Numbered from the stretch's first letter, positions 9,619-21,491 are shown. The stretch is DNA of 64,000 nt from Triplophysa rosa (GCF_024868665.1 NC_079900.1:1349212-1413211); one strand, 5' to 3'. Translations and numbers: made by a program. The notes: generated from the sequence alone by a model not told the origin.

Positions 9619-11994
9619 ATGGCTTTCAAAGACACTCTTAACTCCATGGGCATTAGTCAACATGTGTCAGGACCCACTCACCTTCGTAATCATACTTTAG
9701 ATTTAATACTGTCTTACGGTATAAATGTGGACGACGTTAAAATCCTTCAGCAGAGTGAAGACATTTCGGATCATTATCTGGTATTATGTTTGCTTCACTG
9801 GCCTACGGCTGCAAATAAAACTCATTGTTACAAATATGGTAGAACAATAACTTCAACTACCAAAGATGCGTTTCTCGATAATCTGCCCGAATTGTCTCAA
9901 ATCATGAGAAATAACGTTGAAGATCTTGACATTACCACTGAAAATTTTAATTCCACCTTCTCGGTAACGCTAGACAAAGTTGCTCCACTACGTTTAAAGA
10001 AGATTAAAAATGGCAGCCCCACACCGTGGTATAATGAACACACTCAGGCTCTAAAGAAAGCGGCCCGAAAAATGGAGCGCAACTTTAAGAAAACTAAATT
10101 AGAGGTATTTCGTACAGCATGGAAGGATAGTATTCGAAAATACAGGAAAGCCCTAATAACTTCTAGATCCGCCTACTTTTCATCACTAATAGAAGAAAAC
10201 CAGCACAACCCTAGGTTTTTATTTAACACGGTGGCTAAATTAACAAAAAATAAATCGTCAGTGACTTCTGATCCTGTATATCAGCATAGCAGTGATGAAT
10301 TTATGAACTACTTCACATATAAAATCCAAGATATTAGAGAAAAAATTATAACAATGCAATCAGAAGTGAAACCCGCTGAACAAACTAACTACAGCGCCCT
10401 TAAGGAGAAAATGCAATTATTTTATACCGTAGATCAAGATGAGCTGTCTAAAATTATTAGATCATCTAAATCAACAACATGCATACTAGACCCTATACCT
10501 ACAAATCTACTGAAAGAGATGCTCCCAGAAATTATAGATCCTCTTCTTGGTATTATTAACTCATCTCTGACATTAGGACATGTGCCTAAAGCATATAAGG
10601 TGGCTGTTATAAGGCCCCTTGTCAAAAAACCCCAACTCGACCCTAGAGAACTAAGGAACTACAGGCCTATATCGAATCTACCTTTCATATCTAAAGTTCT
10701 GGAAAAAGTAGTTTCAACTCAATTATGCTCCTTCCTCCAAAGGAATGACATCAATGAAGAATTCCAGTCTGGATTTAGAGCATGTCACAGTACAGAGACT
10801 GCTTTGATCAGAGTTACAAATGATCTGCTATTGGCGTCTGACCGAGGTTGTATCTCGTTATTGGTGCTGCTAGACCTTAGTGCTGCATTCGATACCATTG
10901 ACCACAGCACACTCCTACATAGACTCGAAAATTATGTCGGCATTAAGGGAATAGCTTTGAAATGGTTTAAATCTTATTTATCCGACCGTTTTCAATTTGT
11001 AGCAATAAACAATGAGGTGTCACGCAAATCGCAAGTCCAGTACGGTGTACCACAGGGCTCAGTCTTAGGGCCTCTGCTCTTCGCATTATACATGCTACCT
11101 CTAGGAGATATAATAAAGCGACACGGAGTTAGCTTTCACTGTTATGCTGATGATACTCAACTTTATATTTCCTCGAAGCCTCATGAAACACAGCAGTTCC
11201 ATCGAATAATGGAATGCATAGTCGATATAAAAAACTGGATGAGTAACAACTTTTTATTACTGAACTCGGACAAAACGGAAGTGTTACTTATTGGACCGAA
11301 AACTGCTATAAGTAACAACCAAGAATACTGTTTAACTATTGACGGATGTTCCATAAAACCCTCGTCGTCAGCAAAGAATCTTGGCGTTCTATTCGATAGT
11401 AATCTGTCATTTGAGAGCCACGTCGCCAACACCTGTAAAATTGCGTTTTTCCATTTTAAGAATATATCTAAACTACGTCATATGCTGTCAATCTCAGATG
11501 CAGAGAAGTTAATTCATGCATTCATGACATCAAGACTAGATTACTGTAATGCACTGTTAGGTGGTTGCCCTGCAGGCTTATTACAAAAACTCCAATTGGT
11601 CCAAAACGCGGCAGCTCGAGTTCTTACACGTACAAAAAAGTATGAACATATTAGCCCGGTTCTGTCAACCTTGCACTGGTTACCTATAAAGCATCGCGTT
11701 AACTTTAAAATCTTGCTTATTACCTATAAAGCCTTACATGGTTTAGCTCCTCAGTACTTGAATGAACTCCTTTTGTATTACAGTCCTTCACGTGCATTAC
11801 GCTCTCAGGCGTCCTGTCAGTTGGTAATACCTAGAATTTCAAAATCAAGTGCAGGTGGTAGATCCTTTTCCTATCTAGCGCCTAAACTTTGGAATAGTCT
11901 TCCCTGCACTGTCCGGGAGGCAGACACACTCTGTCAGTTTAAATCTAGACTAAAGACGCATCTTTTTAATCTTGCATACACTACTCTTCCATAA
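9619..11994 (+). CDS. L2 LINE polyprotein (C-terminal endonuclease and reverse transcriptase), 791 aa
   Basis: The ORF is open over 791 codons but lacks the N-terminal catalytic part of the endonuclease. What remains begins MAFKDTLNSMG and includes the C-terminal endonuclease block HTLDLILSYG and ISDHYLVL. The RT domain carries RPISNLPFISKVLEKVV, QSGFRACHSTETAL, LLDLSAAFDTIDH, GVPQGSVLGPLLF and the catalytic CYADDTQLY (near 11145-11165). The C-terminal region contains HWLPIKHRVNFKILLITYKA and LWNSLPCTVREAD, typical of fish L2/CR1-type elements. Lack of stops suggests recent insertion; lack of the front of the endonuclease means it cannot retrotranspose alone. The ATG used is simply the first in the truncated frame. 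Confidence 0.85.
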   Translation: MAFKDTLNSMGISQHVSGPTHLRNHTLDLILSYGINVDDVKILQQSEDISDHYLVLCLLHWPTAANKTHCYKYGRTITSTTKDAFLDNLPELSQIMRNNVEDLDITTENFNSTFSVTLDKVAPLRLKKIKNGSPTPWYNEHTQALKKAARKMERNFKKTKLEVFRTAWKDSIRKYRKALITSRSAYFSSLIEENQHNPRFLFNTVAKLTKNKSSVTSDPVYQHSSDEFMNYFTYKIQDIREKIITMQSEVKPAEQTNYSALKEKMQLFYTVDQDELSKIIRSSKSTTCILDPIPTNLLKEMLPEIIDPLLGIINSSLTLGHVPKAYKVAVIRPLVKKPQLDPRELRNYRPISNLPFISKVLEKVVSTQLCSFLQRNDINEEFQSGFRACHSTETALIRVTNDLLLASDRGCISLLVLLDLSAAFDTIDHSTLLHRLENYVGIKGIALKWFKSYLSDRFQFVAINNEVSRKSQVQYGVPQGSVLGPLLFALYMLPLGDIIKRHGVSFHCYADDTQLYISSKPHETQQFHRIMECIVDIKNWMSNNFLLLNSDKTEVLLIGPKTAISNNQEYCLTIDGCSIKPSSSAKNLGVLFDSNLSFESHVANTCKIAFFHFKNISKLRHMLSISDAEKLIHAFMTSRLDYCNALLGGCPAGLLQKLQLVQNAAARVLTRTKKYEHISPVLSTLHWLPIKHRVNFKILLITYKALHGLAPQYLNELLLYYSPSRALRSQASCQLVIPRISKSSAGGRSFSYLAPKLWNSLPCTVREADTLCQFKSRLKTHLFNLAYTTLP

Positions 11995-12626
11995 TATAAA
12001 TCTTCAGAGGGTTTAGGCTGCATTAGTTAGATCAACCGGAACCAAAAACACAACTGATGTACTTGTTGCATCAAAGAGTACAGAACAGTACTCTACTCTC
12101 AGCCAGTCTTGTCTCATTGTTCCAAGGTTACCACAGCGAGCAGGATGCAGTTCATGGCCTGACCTGATGGTAGAGCGGAGAATGGGAAGTGGGGACCTGA
12201 CAAGAGCTGAGATGATAGAGCTGGATAAAGAAGGACGCGGTCTCTTGACATGTCTTCACCACAAAACTTCAAATGCTATTAGATTATTAATGATAATCTT
12301 AAACTATAATTTATTTTATTATTAAGTTTATTTATTTTATTTAGCCTTGTTGTGCAAGTTCTCTGGAGCTTGTGCAGAGGCAGCAGCTTTTGCCAGAGGG
12401 GAACTGGAATCCCCTGGTTGGGCCTGGGTTCTCCTGAGGTTTTTTTTCTCGATTAGAGTTTTGGGTTCCTCGCCACCGTTTGCATACTGTTTTTGCACTA
12501 TCTGCCTGACCGGGGGGGCTGCTTTAGAATCTTAAAGTTCTACTTAATTAATATTGCATATGGAAATTTAATATCTGTTATATTTGACCAGTGCTTCTCT
12601 CTCCTTTTTCCTAAATGTGTGCTCTC

Positions 12627-12765
12627 ACTGAGCGTGTGTGTGTGTGTGCGTACTTGTCTGTGTATGTACGTGTGTGTGTGTGTGTGTCTCTGTGTCTGTG
12701 TGTGTTGGTGCGTGTGCATGTTGTGTGTGTGGAGTGTTTTGTGTGTGGGTGTGTCTGTCTTCTGT
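12627..12765. repeat. (TG)n-rich microsatellite in L2 3' UTR
   Basis: An impure TG tract inside the L2 3' UTR. It creates chance valine/cysteine-rich reading frames with no biological content. Confidence 0.85.
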
Positions 12766-12974
12766 GTTTTCAACCTTTTCTTGTTTTTGCAGGTACAACT
12801 TTGATTGTTTTGCTTGTAGTCAATGTGTCTCATGTACAGCTGCTTTGTAACAATGAAAATTGTAAAAGCGCTATATAAATAAAGTTGAGTTGAGTTAAAA
12901 AAATTTGAGTCACTTGCCTGACTGGGCCAGTAGAAAAGAAGTTAGCGTTGAGCCCAGTAAAAGCCCAGTTAAAA

Positions 12975-13257
12975 CATGGTTCATTAACATTGCATAATGC
13001 ATTAGCTGAAATGAACTAACAATGTACAATATCTTTCTACAGCATTTACTAATTAATATTAGTTAATGTTAGTTCATACAAATCCATTGTTTGTTTATCC
13101 ATTGACAATGTTAAAAACAAATTGAAATATTTATTAAATAATTAAAATAATCATTAACTAAGATGAATAAATGATACAAGTATTTTCCATTATTAGTTTG
13201 TTAACTAATGTATTAACTAATGTTAGAAAATGGAATCTTATTGTAAAGCGTTATCAA
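12975..13257. repeat. Foldback-type MITE (ttagttaatgttagtt family)
   Basis: AT-rich sequence with repeated inverted motifs (gttaatgttagtt, aactaacaatg) ending in cttattgtaaagcgttat. It is the mirror of the element starting ggtaacactttacaataag at about 13602. This is a common teleost non-autonomous DNA repeat. Boundaries are approximate. Confidence 0.6.
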
Positions 13258-13392
13258 ATTTTGTCACAGCTGGTAGGCTGCATGTTCACTCATCACAAAA
13301 TAAATTGAACTCGTATGACTTATTTGAATACAGCACCATTCAGGGTATTCTTATCATTCACATTCACTACCTGTTGCTTTTTTAGGGTGAGA

Positions 13393-13600
13393 CACACTCT
13401 CCCAATTTAAATCTAGATTAAAGACACATCTTTTCAGCCAAGCATTCACTTAATGCTAAATAAAAAACCGGGAGACTGCATTTATTAGATATTATTTACT
13501 AGAATAATCTTGCTTGTTCTATAAACACCATGCACTGTGCTGTGTTTTACCTTTTTTGTGTTTTTCAGTTTTTCTTATTTTCTCCTGTAAAGCTGCTTGG
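13393..13600 (+). mobile_element. L2 LINE 3' fragment
   Basis: The frame reads DTLSQFKSRLKTHLF, matching the C terminus of the L2 ORF at 11920-11980 (DTLCQFKSRLKTHLF). A diverged 3' UTR follows. This is an older, separate copy. Confidence 0.75.
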
Positions 13601-13601
13601 T

Positions 13602-13730
13602 AACACTTTACAATAAGGTGCTATTAGTTAACATGAGTAAATGCATTAGTAAACATCAACTAACAATGAACAACACCGGAATACATCATTACTTAATGTT
13701 TGTTCTTGTTAACTTGTCTAACTGCTTGGC
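13602..13730. repeat. Partial MITE of the cactttacaataagg family
   Basis: Begins ggtaacactttacaataagg and continues with gttaacatgagtaaatgcat, then fades. It is the same family as 12975-13257 but truncated. Confidence 0.55.
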
Positions 13731-14385
13731 ATTAGTTTAAGTGTACTTAGACCGTAGGGGCTATCGTTTCCGTTTAGAACAGCACATAGGTTGTCTGACC
13801 AATCTAAATAGGGCAAGTCACCAAAACCTCTGGTTATTGTAATATTATTCTAACTAAGTGTACATAGGAAACTATGGCATGATTATATAAAGCTACCGTC
13901 AGAGGAAGTAAGATTGGTCTATTTATCTCTATGGAGTGGTCATGACCTCTGGTTGGAAAAATCATTACTTTAATTAAGTTGTCATAGTCTAAGGAGACTA
14001 GATCAAATAATGTTTCAGGAAGTGCTGGTTGGAGACGGCCATCTGAGCATTACTAGTCATAGAAACCTCTGGCAGTGACCAAGACTGGCGAGTTTGTGAC
14101 CGTGAGATCCGCATATAACGACCGGCGCGAGACTCTAAGCGATATTGAGAATCGGATGAAGGAGTGTAATTTAGAATAAAACAGAAGAATCAGACATCCA
14201 TCCAAATTTCACAATTATTAATGATAAAAGTTGAATGTAAACTAAATGAGAAGTCAAGATATTATTAAATTGGAGTCAGATAGAGGTAATGAGATATGCT
14301 TTCATTCAAATACTGTTTCACTAAACAAAGGAAGACAAGAACACGTGTGAAGCCTTCGCCACACCTCTGGATACCGTCATTGGAC
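13731..14385. other. Stretch without recognised gene
   Basis: No splice-bounded exon, RNA gene or clear repeat boundary was recognised. Confidence 0.4.
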
Positions 14386-15146
14386 CAGTGGGTGGTGCCT
14401 TACATTACTAAGTAATCAGTTACTGTAATTTAATTACTTTTCCCTTGAAAAGGTAAAGTAAGGGATTACTCTTATTTTTTCTGTAATTTAATTACAGTTA
14501 CTTCTGATGTAATTAAACTAAATACTTTGTGTAATATATGTGTGTGCAATAGTGGAATTGGCATCAAAATTCAAAGTTTAACTTTAAAATCTGTGCTTTA
14601 ATGTATAATTCTCACATTTGTAATACTTTGGTCAGTAAATAAGAGTACTTTATGTAGTTTAATATTATTTACTTGAATGAATTGAATAAGCCGTTTCATG
14701 TCCATCCTTTCAAATCAATTAAATGAAGTGAAAGTGACCTATTAGTCAGATATGGTGACCCATACCCGAAATGTGACCTCTGCATTTAACCCATCCAGAG
14801 AGTAGTGAACACACGTACCCCCGGAGCAGTGGGCAGCTATCACTGCAGCGCCCGGGGAGCAAGTAGGGGTAAGGTGCCTTGCTCAAGGGCACCTCAGTCG
14901 TTACCCGCCGGCCCTGGGAATCGAACCTTCTGGTCACGAGTCCGACTCTCTAACCATTAGGCCACGACCCAAAGTGTAGTAATCATTAAGTAATCAAGGT
15001 TGATGTAGGATATAGAAAGTAATTAGTAATAAGTAACTAAATAAGCTTTGGAAAGAGTAATTTGTACAGTAATCTAATTACACTAGTGAATATGTCAGTA
15101 GTAATTAGTAATTAATTACTTTTTCAGAGTAACTTACCCAACACTG
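14386..15146 (-). mobile_element. hAT-type MITE, interrupted by a SINE
   Basis: Reverse-orientation copy of the element at 40336-40827. It ends in taacttacccaacactg and starts with a diverged cagtgggtgg. The inside is rich in attaattac-type palindromes. A tRNA-derived SINE is inserted at 14722-14972. The target duplication is no longer exact on this copy. Confidence 0.75.
14722..14972 (-). mobile_element. tRNA-derived SINE (HAmo/V-SINE-like)
   Basis: Read on the minus strand it starts ggtcgtggcctaatggttag (A-box-like), then has ggttcgattccc (B box), a conserved central block (cactactctctggatggg) and a tail ending cactttcacttca. A second copy of the same family lies on the plus strand at 48359-48607. 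It sits inside the hAT-type MITE, so it is the younger insertion. Confidence 0.8.
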
Positions 15147-16193
15147 ATTACAGCACGATGAAACTTACACGACTGTCTGTCTTCCACAAATATAACTAAA
15201 GAAATTCAACTTTAGAGTTACTTTAGAGTTTCTTGGTGACAAATAATTCCTGTAGTTACATATTTTGATGAGTTTTAATGTGCAAAATGTGTTGGCCCTT
15301 TGAGACCATACATCAAGTATTTCAGGAGGAGAATGTTTATATAAAGTATACGACATGCAATTGTCTCACAGAAAGTTTTAAAACATACTTCAATGTAATT
15401 TACAATAGCCAATAATATAGGATAACCTATAATGATTTTGCCGTAATTGTGCAGCACTACCATAAGATATTTTATTACGGAAATAAAACTCATTCATTCA
15501 TGACGAGAAGTATTAAAACTATACTGAAGGAGAACGAATGCATGTGTTTGTTTCTAGTTCATAAAACTTTACAGTTATTTCCATTTAATTGTTGAGTTTT
15601 GCATCAAATACAATGTGATTTTCACAACGCCTCCTACTCATGGTGAGTGCGGCTGATGTAGCAACGGCAAGCGGTGAGCGCTTTGGAAAGTAGGAGAAAG
15701 CGACGCTACCCTCGTTTTTTAATGTTATAATGGCTCCAGTGTTGCAAAAATGGAGTATGCAGTATGGGGCGTCATTGTGCCAATTTCTTTTTTATAAAAA
15801 CAAGTTTCATGTTTTTAAACCAGTGGTTTAATTCTAGGGCAGTTCCAGCATTATGGGTGTGACATTTTTGAAATTCTCACAGAATTTATTACCAATATAT
15901 TCAATCATCTATTTATAGTTTACTAAACTGAATAAAGAGCACAAAAAAACACATTGTTTTCATTGCATGACATTAACAGAAATGAAATGAGGTTTCATTG
16001 TGTATAAATGAGACATGAACATTAACACTGATTTACTTTTGTTGTACTTGTTTGCATAACAGCTGACCTGGCAGCAGAGTGTCAACTGAATCTGAATCCA
16101 TTAGTTCATGACAGCGAGAAATGCGTGTGCTAATACAGTGTTCATGTGTATGTGTTTATACTGTATATATACAATAATGTGATTTGTTCGTGT
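15147..16193. other. Downstream flank of tmem220
   Basis: No coding homology. On the minus strand a candidate AATAAA poly(A) signal for tmem220 lies at 15885-15890, about 300 bases past the stop codon. Confidence 0.4.
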
Positions 16194-18674
16194 TTAAATA
16201 GCAGTTGTACAGTGTTCAGGCCAGTGTGATCTCAGCTCTGTGTTGATGTAGTAATAAATCCATGCGATGAATGGAAATACAGTGAATCCCACAGCAGTGA
16301 ACAGCCTGAAAGAGCCAACAGCGCCCCTACAGGACACACACGTGTAACACACATCAATCAGATGATACGGATTCATTACTGCATGTGCTTGAGTGAATGT
16401 TAAACATATAAAAAAGCAATCAGCTTTTACCTTCCTGAGTGTCTACACATCAGCAACCAGAAAACTGTTAGCAGAAGTCCAAAGAATTCCCTAAAAGACA
16501 TTTAACAAGAGAAACTACTTTTGTTCACACAAAAATGAACAATTCAGGTAAACACAAACAGCACATCAAACAAAGCGCAATCTAATTTTGTTACTAATAA
16601 CTGAATATTTGATGTTACCTTCCTTCCTCTTGCTGGAAGATGTTTGTAATTTTCTCTTTATAAAGATTCCAGCCCAGTAAGAACACAAATGTTGAGGCTA
16701 CGAGCACATGAAGATCAGCAATTCTCCTCCACAATAATGTCTCTGGAAAATGAGATAACAGTAAATCCATTAAAGTACGTTCAATGCAGTCCACACAGCT
16801 TCTTTTTTCATGTTGTCATGTGATTTTATATTATGCAATTCAAAACAACACTGCAAACAACACAACTACAAAGACAAAACAAAGAGGGTTTCATACTGTT
16901 AAAATTAAACAACCGCAAGCTTATAGCACAGAAACAATAAACACAGTCCCAAAACACATAGAGAAACGAAGACTTTTATTGAAAATTAGTATTTAGACTT
17001 AACAGTATTCAGTTATAATTTTGGTGTGGAAAAACGTGCACACGTTAACTGCAGGCAAACAAAAGTTTATGATTAATTTTATAAGCAGGAGCGCGAGCGT
17101 TTTCCATTGGTTTCCGTATTCACAAAACATCTGAAGGCTAAAAGTAGCTCCTAACTTGCTGATTTAGGAGAAACTCTTAAAAATAATGGGCGTGTCTGTC
17201 CTAATTTTAGGACTCCTCGTTTTTTGTGCTAAGAGTATTTCACAAAGCGTTTTAGTGCTAAAACTAGCTCCTAAACCTGTGAGACGTTAGGAGTAGTGAA
17301 GGGGACTCCTAAGTCACTAAGACCAGCTCACAACAATCCTAAAATGGCTGTAACACCGGCAATCTACCTTGAAACCTAAACCTTTTAGAAAGATTTCATG
17401 ACAATGAGCTCAACCATAAAGACTACTAATATCTGATAACTGTTTATGAGACGGGCAACATGCTTACAATTAGCTGAACATTTACTTTATATGAGCATAT
17501 AGTTTATTTGCACAAGATAACTCCTTCTTTAAAATAATTCAAAAATCATTTTGTTTATTGTGCTTTGTTGTATTTGTTAGCTGTATTTTTTTAAGTTATT
17601 AAGTAGTATTAAGTATTAAGTAGTATTTTTTTAAGTTACTTAATAAAAAACAATGAAAAAACAATTTGATTAATATTAATTGGAATGCACAATAAAAACT
17701 TGAATTTTAAAAAATATTGAGTTATTTGTTCTTGTAAATGAACTCTTCACTTGTTGAATTAGTAATTTAGTGTATATTTTATAATCTTATTATAATCTAT
17801 ATTAAAATTTGAATACGGCAATAAATATTAAAACATTTTATTTGAATATGACTACATTTTTGCTTTAAGATCTTAATTTAAATATGTCAGCATGAGACCC
17901 CTATACTATAATATTTCTATGATTAAATGACTGACAGAGACCCATCCTCTATCAGCCAATCACTGTGGTCATAGTCAGTAAACTTGCTGACATCATCCAT
18001 AGCAACGTGGTCAACCCCGCCCTTTTTCTTAGCTTAACATTTGTTTCTGTTCCTTAGTAAAAGTTACTCTCAGCAGCATTGTGAAGAGGTTTTAAGTGGA
18101 AACGCTTAACTAAAAACTTTTACTGCTGTTTTGGAGAGCTCTTAGTAGATAAAATGTTTTGTGAATACGGGCCCAGATGTTTCTTTCCTTTTTAAGGTTT
18201 CTGGACCACTGCTTCATTAGTTTATAGCACTTTCTTTCCACTAGACGGCAGTATTACGCAACTCTCTCAAATTTACCTGTTATTTGTTGCTGACAGCAAA
18301 TCGAAAAACACAATCCAGCTGGGATAGCATACGCAATCTGCATAAATAAAAAGACTATATTATTTGATTTACAGAAAAAAAATCACAATTATGGTGAAAG
18401 TTAATGATTACGTTACCATCCACAAAACAGCGTCTGGATCATTTATCTGAAACGACAACGAGATCACGTGCTTTCAGACAGCGTTTTATACAACAAACAC
18501 GCAAGTACTTTGTTATTTATGAGCGATTGTTATTTCACGATTCACGTTTAAGTTACTGGTTCAGTGTTTTCTGCAGAAAATTACCTGCACGTAAGACGCC
18601 AAAGCGAAAAACAGAGACATGAATAAATTACAAACTCTCCAGACGATCTGAGAGGGGACGATGCTCTTGTTCAT
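16194..18674 (-). CDS. tmem220: Transmembrane protein 220 (six exons)
   Basis: Exons on the minus strand: 18585-18674, 18417-18446 (30 bp), 18277-18337, 16619-16742, 16431-16490, 16194-16326. They total 498 bp and encode 165 aa. All introns are GT-AG and all phases join cleanly. The protein begins MNKSIVPSQIVWRVCNLF and has about four hydrophobic membrane segments. The tiny second exon encodes INDPDAVLWM, matching the conserved VQVNDPDA segment of TMEM220. EEGREFFGLL and the C-terminal FPFIAWIYYYINTELRS also match the family. It is a small, poorly characterised multi-pass membrane protein. No frameshift or stop is seen, so the gene looks functional. Intron 3 carries a 1-kb DNA element (17114-18170). 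The identity is from recalled human TMEM220 sequence, not a search. Confidence 0.88.
17114..18170. mobile_element. Non-autonomous DNA element in tmem220 intron 3
   Basis: Bounded by inverted repeats ccgtattcacaaaacat (17114-17130) and atgttttgtgaatacgg (18154-18170). Sub-terminal inverted pieces of the gctcctaa and cttagtag type are also present. No transposase frame was recognised. The end type resembles teleost Harbinger-like or other MITEs; the superfamily is not settled. Confidence 0.6.
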
Positions 18675-18934
18675 TATTTCGACTTTTGTATATTTACGCT
18701 AATAATGTTAGTAAAACTGACGTCTATGATCAAAACACCCGCTGAACTTTATAACTGTTCATGTTCCGCGTATGACGCGCAGCAGCAGCAGGACTGATGC
18801 ATTGTGGGTAATGTAGTTTAAACACTGTGTAATTCAGTTCGAATACGGTTCTCGTTTATTATTTGTTATTTCTTTTTTGATGACTCTGGGTATAAACATT
18901 TTTGATTATGTAGTTTATTAATTGTAGGTTCTTT
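18675..18934 (-). promoter_or_regulatory. Putative tmem220 5' flank/promoter region
   Basis: A relatively CpG-containing stretch directly upstream of the tmem220 start codon, with cgcgtatgacgcgc near 18770. It ends where the duplicated segment begins. No TATA box is evident; assignment is by position only. Confidence 0.35.
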
Positions 18935-19348
18935 TGTGGATCCGATCAGTTGACATAATATATAATGTCCGTTTTAAACATCTTCCAGCAGAGGGAGACA
19001 ACAGGTCGCCTTTGAACGAGTTTCCTTGTGTTCGTTTATTTCAGTGATTTATCTCTTGTAGTGCAGTTAGTAGTTCCCCTAACGTTAGTTTTTGGTTACC
19101 TTTCGGTTATTTTTGGGAACCAAACAGTGGGTATCACTTTATTAAAATGGTCGCAATTCCAGAGAATAGAGCATGTGTTTAAAACACAGGATCACAAAAT
19201 AAATGTGATAAACAAAAATGTTATCCTGTTTATAATTGCATCATCAAAAGACTGTGATGTCATTTTTAGATACATAATTCACTCTATTACAAATAAATCT
19301 TAAAGAAAAGTAAAAAGAGACCTATGAGACAACTGAGCGGTCTTCAGT

Positions 19349-19475
19349 AACTCAACTCAACTTTATTTATATAGCGCTTTTTACCATTTTCATTGTTACA
19401 AAGCAGCTGTACATGAGACATATTGACTATAAGCAAAACAATTAAAGTTGTACCTGTAAAAACAAGAAAATAAAA
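19349..19475 (-). mobile_element. L2 LINE 3' tail, inverted
   Basis: Starts caactcaactttatttatat and is the reverse complement of the L2 3' end at 12775-12898. It is a strongly 5'-truncated copy. Confidence 0.85.
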
Positions 19476-20682
19476 GTACCCATTAAGAGTAGCCTATTAA
19501 AAAGTGATTACTTTATCAGCTTGAAAAATGTTCAGGTGGGTTTTGGTACTTTATAAATATTTGCTACTGAGCGGTGCAAAATACAGCTTAAAGCTTGAAA
19601 ACTGATATTTCCCTTTAATAAAAAAACTTGTTTATATAATTATAATTTAAGTAAACTGGGACTTTATTTTAACATGTTTAAATGAGGAGAGTAATCGGAC
19701 ACTATTTGTTCTTGATTTGTGGAAAGTGTTTTCATTCATGCGTCCATCATTCCCCAGTGGGTCCTGAATCTGTGTTTGTGTGTTTGACGTCATGAACCCA
19801 CGAGCGGTTGAAAGTTCAGCTGCGTCTCGTGTGAGGCGTTTACATGTGTGGAATGTGGTGTTTTGTGGACTCGCGTGGACACCTGGGATTGAATGTGGAG
19901 CAGATGGTTTGAGTTTCAAAGGCAGCTGTGGTTTTCATCCCCTTCTGTCGGTCAGAAGTTCAGCGAGCCTCACCTCCTGTGGAGCGCACCTGGGATGTCA
20001 CGAGACACGTGATTTGAGTTTAAAACATCTGTCCGGAGCTTATGTAACTCAGAACCCGGAGAAACACACTGTTTGTTAAAAAAAAGGCCAAATTGAGCAA
20101 GTATAACAAAAATAGACTGTTAATGTGAAGCATTCCTGTGGAGTTTTTGTCATCTCATGTTGTTTCATTTTTACTCTTTAAATTAATTTTTAAGCGCACA
20201 TTTGTTGATATGCAGTCAGAATAAAGAGTTGTAACGCAAGAAGCACAGATCAGATGTTTTGGAAGAATGTGATCGAGTTGATTTGAGTTTTTGAGCTAAA
20301 TTGGTTGAGATTTGGGGTTTTGATTTTGCTTTTGTTTAAGTCTCATCTGCGTCTCAGAAATCTTACAAATGTCTCCGTTGGTTTGAGAAGAGATGTCAAC
20401 AACGTGTCAAACTGAGCTCAGGTTTGTCAAGTCTGCAATCACAAGTGAAGATCTCAATATGAACTCAAACATTTCTCATCAAATTTACCCAAATCCAGAT
20501 ATACAAACGCGTTCATAGAAAGAGAGTCTATTCATGTTTAAGTTGCTCAGGGTCAGTATCACAGGTCTGTCTGGATGAAGGATTTATCCTTTTCAAGTCT
20601 TGTGAGGAGATAAATGTCTTCTTTTCTCAAGAATATCCTGGCAGACCATCTTCAGTGTGTTTGTAGAGTCTCCAGCTCTCTC

Positions 20683-20726
<44 letters not shown>

Positions 20727-20853
20727 TGGGTCGTGCTGCACGTTTGTCGTCTTGTATCAAACATGACAACGTCCTTAAATATTTCACGAGGCCTGTTCGA
20801 TTTTCCAGAACGTCCTCGGGGAGTCTCGGACGCTTGAAGAGCGTTTCTTCCTG
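19476..20853. other. Region downstream of prcd copy 1
   Basis: No gene recognised. The open frame 19780-20079 has no family signature. A dispersed repeat at about 20390-20510 (gagaagagatgtcaacaacg) recurs at 30945-31075. A TC microsatellite lies at 20690-20722. Confidence 0.4.
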
Positions 20854-21395
20854 TTATTGTTTGGAAGATGTTGCATCATTCTCATATGGCTGCTCATTCG
20901 GACCGCTTGCGTCTGGCTGTCTGGAGATATGAGATGAGAAAAACAAGCGTGTCATAAGTCTAACAGATACGTAATAACTCCTGAAGCCTTCAAAGGATTC
21001 TTATGTTGGCCAGGCTTTGAGGCAGCACAGCATGGATTTTTTTTGCTGAGAAGGACATCTCAGAATGCATTGTGAAATTGACTATATTAGATGTAGTATG
21101 TAGTATTATTACTAGTTCAAATCTAATAAAGTGACTACTTTATCTATTTTTGGTAAGTTATATATTTTACAGTTCGTTATTCTGAAAGAATTGTGCTATA
21201 AGCTTAAAGAAACATGCCTTGTACATGATTGAATGCTTGATAATAATAATGATAATAATGAATATGTTACATTACGAGTACATTATGTCTTTTATTGTCA
21301 GTGAATGATGGAGATACTCACGGATGGACGCGGTTGAAGAACGTCTGTCTCAGCAGAAGAGCGATGGTGCTCAGAACCATGATGGTCGTGCACAT
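20854..21395 (-). CDS. prcd: Photoreceptor disc component, prcd copy 1
   Basis: Two minus-strand exons, 21322-21395 (74 bp) and 20854-20920 (67 bp), separated by a 401-bp GT-AG intron and giving 46 aa. Exon 1 encodes MCTTIMVLSTIALLL followed by RQTFFNRVHP; the donor is GTGAGT. Exon 2 follows an acceptor ending ctccag and encodes QPDASGPNEQPYENDATSSK plus Q and stop. PRCD is a tiny membrane protein of photoreceptor outer-segment discs; its Cys2 is palmitoylated and lies before a hydrophobic helix and basic residues. Cys2, the helix and NRV are kept. Residue 17 is Gln here, against Arg in copy 2 and in mammalian PRCD. Human PRCD (54 aa) also neighbours CYGB. Confidence 0.87.
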
Positions 21396-21470
21396 GTTTG
21401 CTGTTATATCGTGAAGCTCGGGGACATAAACACGATGCTCAGGACATTCTTAAGCACTTAACACACACAC

Positions 21471-21491
21471 TCTCTCTCTCTCTCTCTCTCT
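21471..21491. repeat. (TC)n microsatellite
   Basis: A short TC run just upstream of prcd copy 1, conserved as a longer run (46181-46203) upstream of copy 2. Confidence 0.8.

Larger units (their letters stand above)
9600..12898 (+). mobile_element. L2-clade LINE, 5'-truncated
   Basis: The element begins inside the endonuclease domain and continues through an intact RT ORF (9619-11994) and a 0.9-kb 3' UTR. It ends in the characteristic tail gcgctatataaataaag followed by ttgag repeats at about 12870-12898. The same tail occurs in inverted orientation at 19349-19475, and ORF pieces recur at 13395 and 39332, so this is a dispersed family. The 5' truncation is typical of target-primed reverse transcription. 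Confidence 0.88.

Noticed and set aside
16194..16376. Separate 60-aa microprotein on the minus strand
   Set aside because: It is the last exon of tmem220 read into the intron; the true exon ends at 16326 at a splice acceptor.
19780..20079. 99-codon frame near prcd copy 1
   Set aside because: No family signature and no splice support; not conserved as a frame in copy 2.
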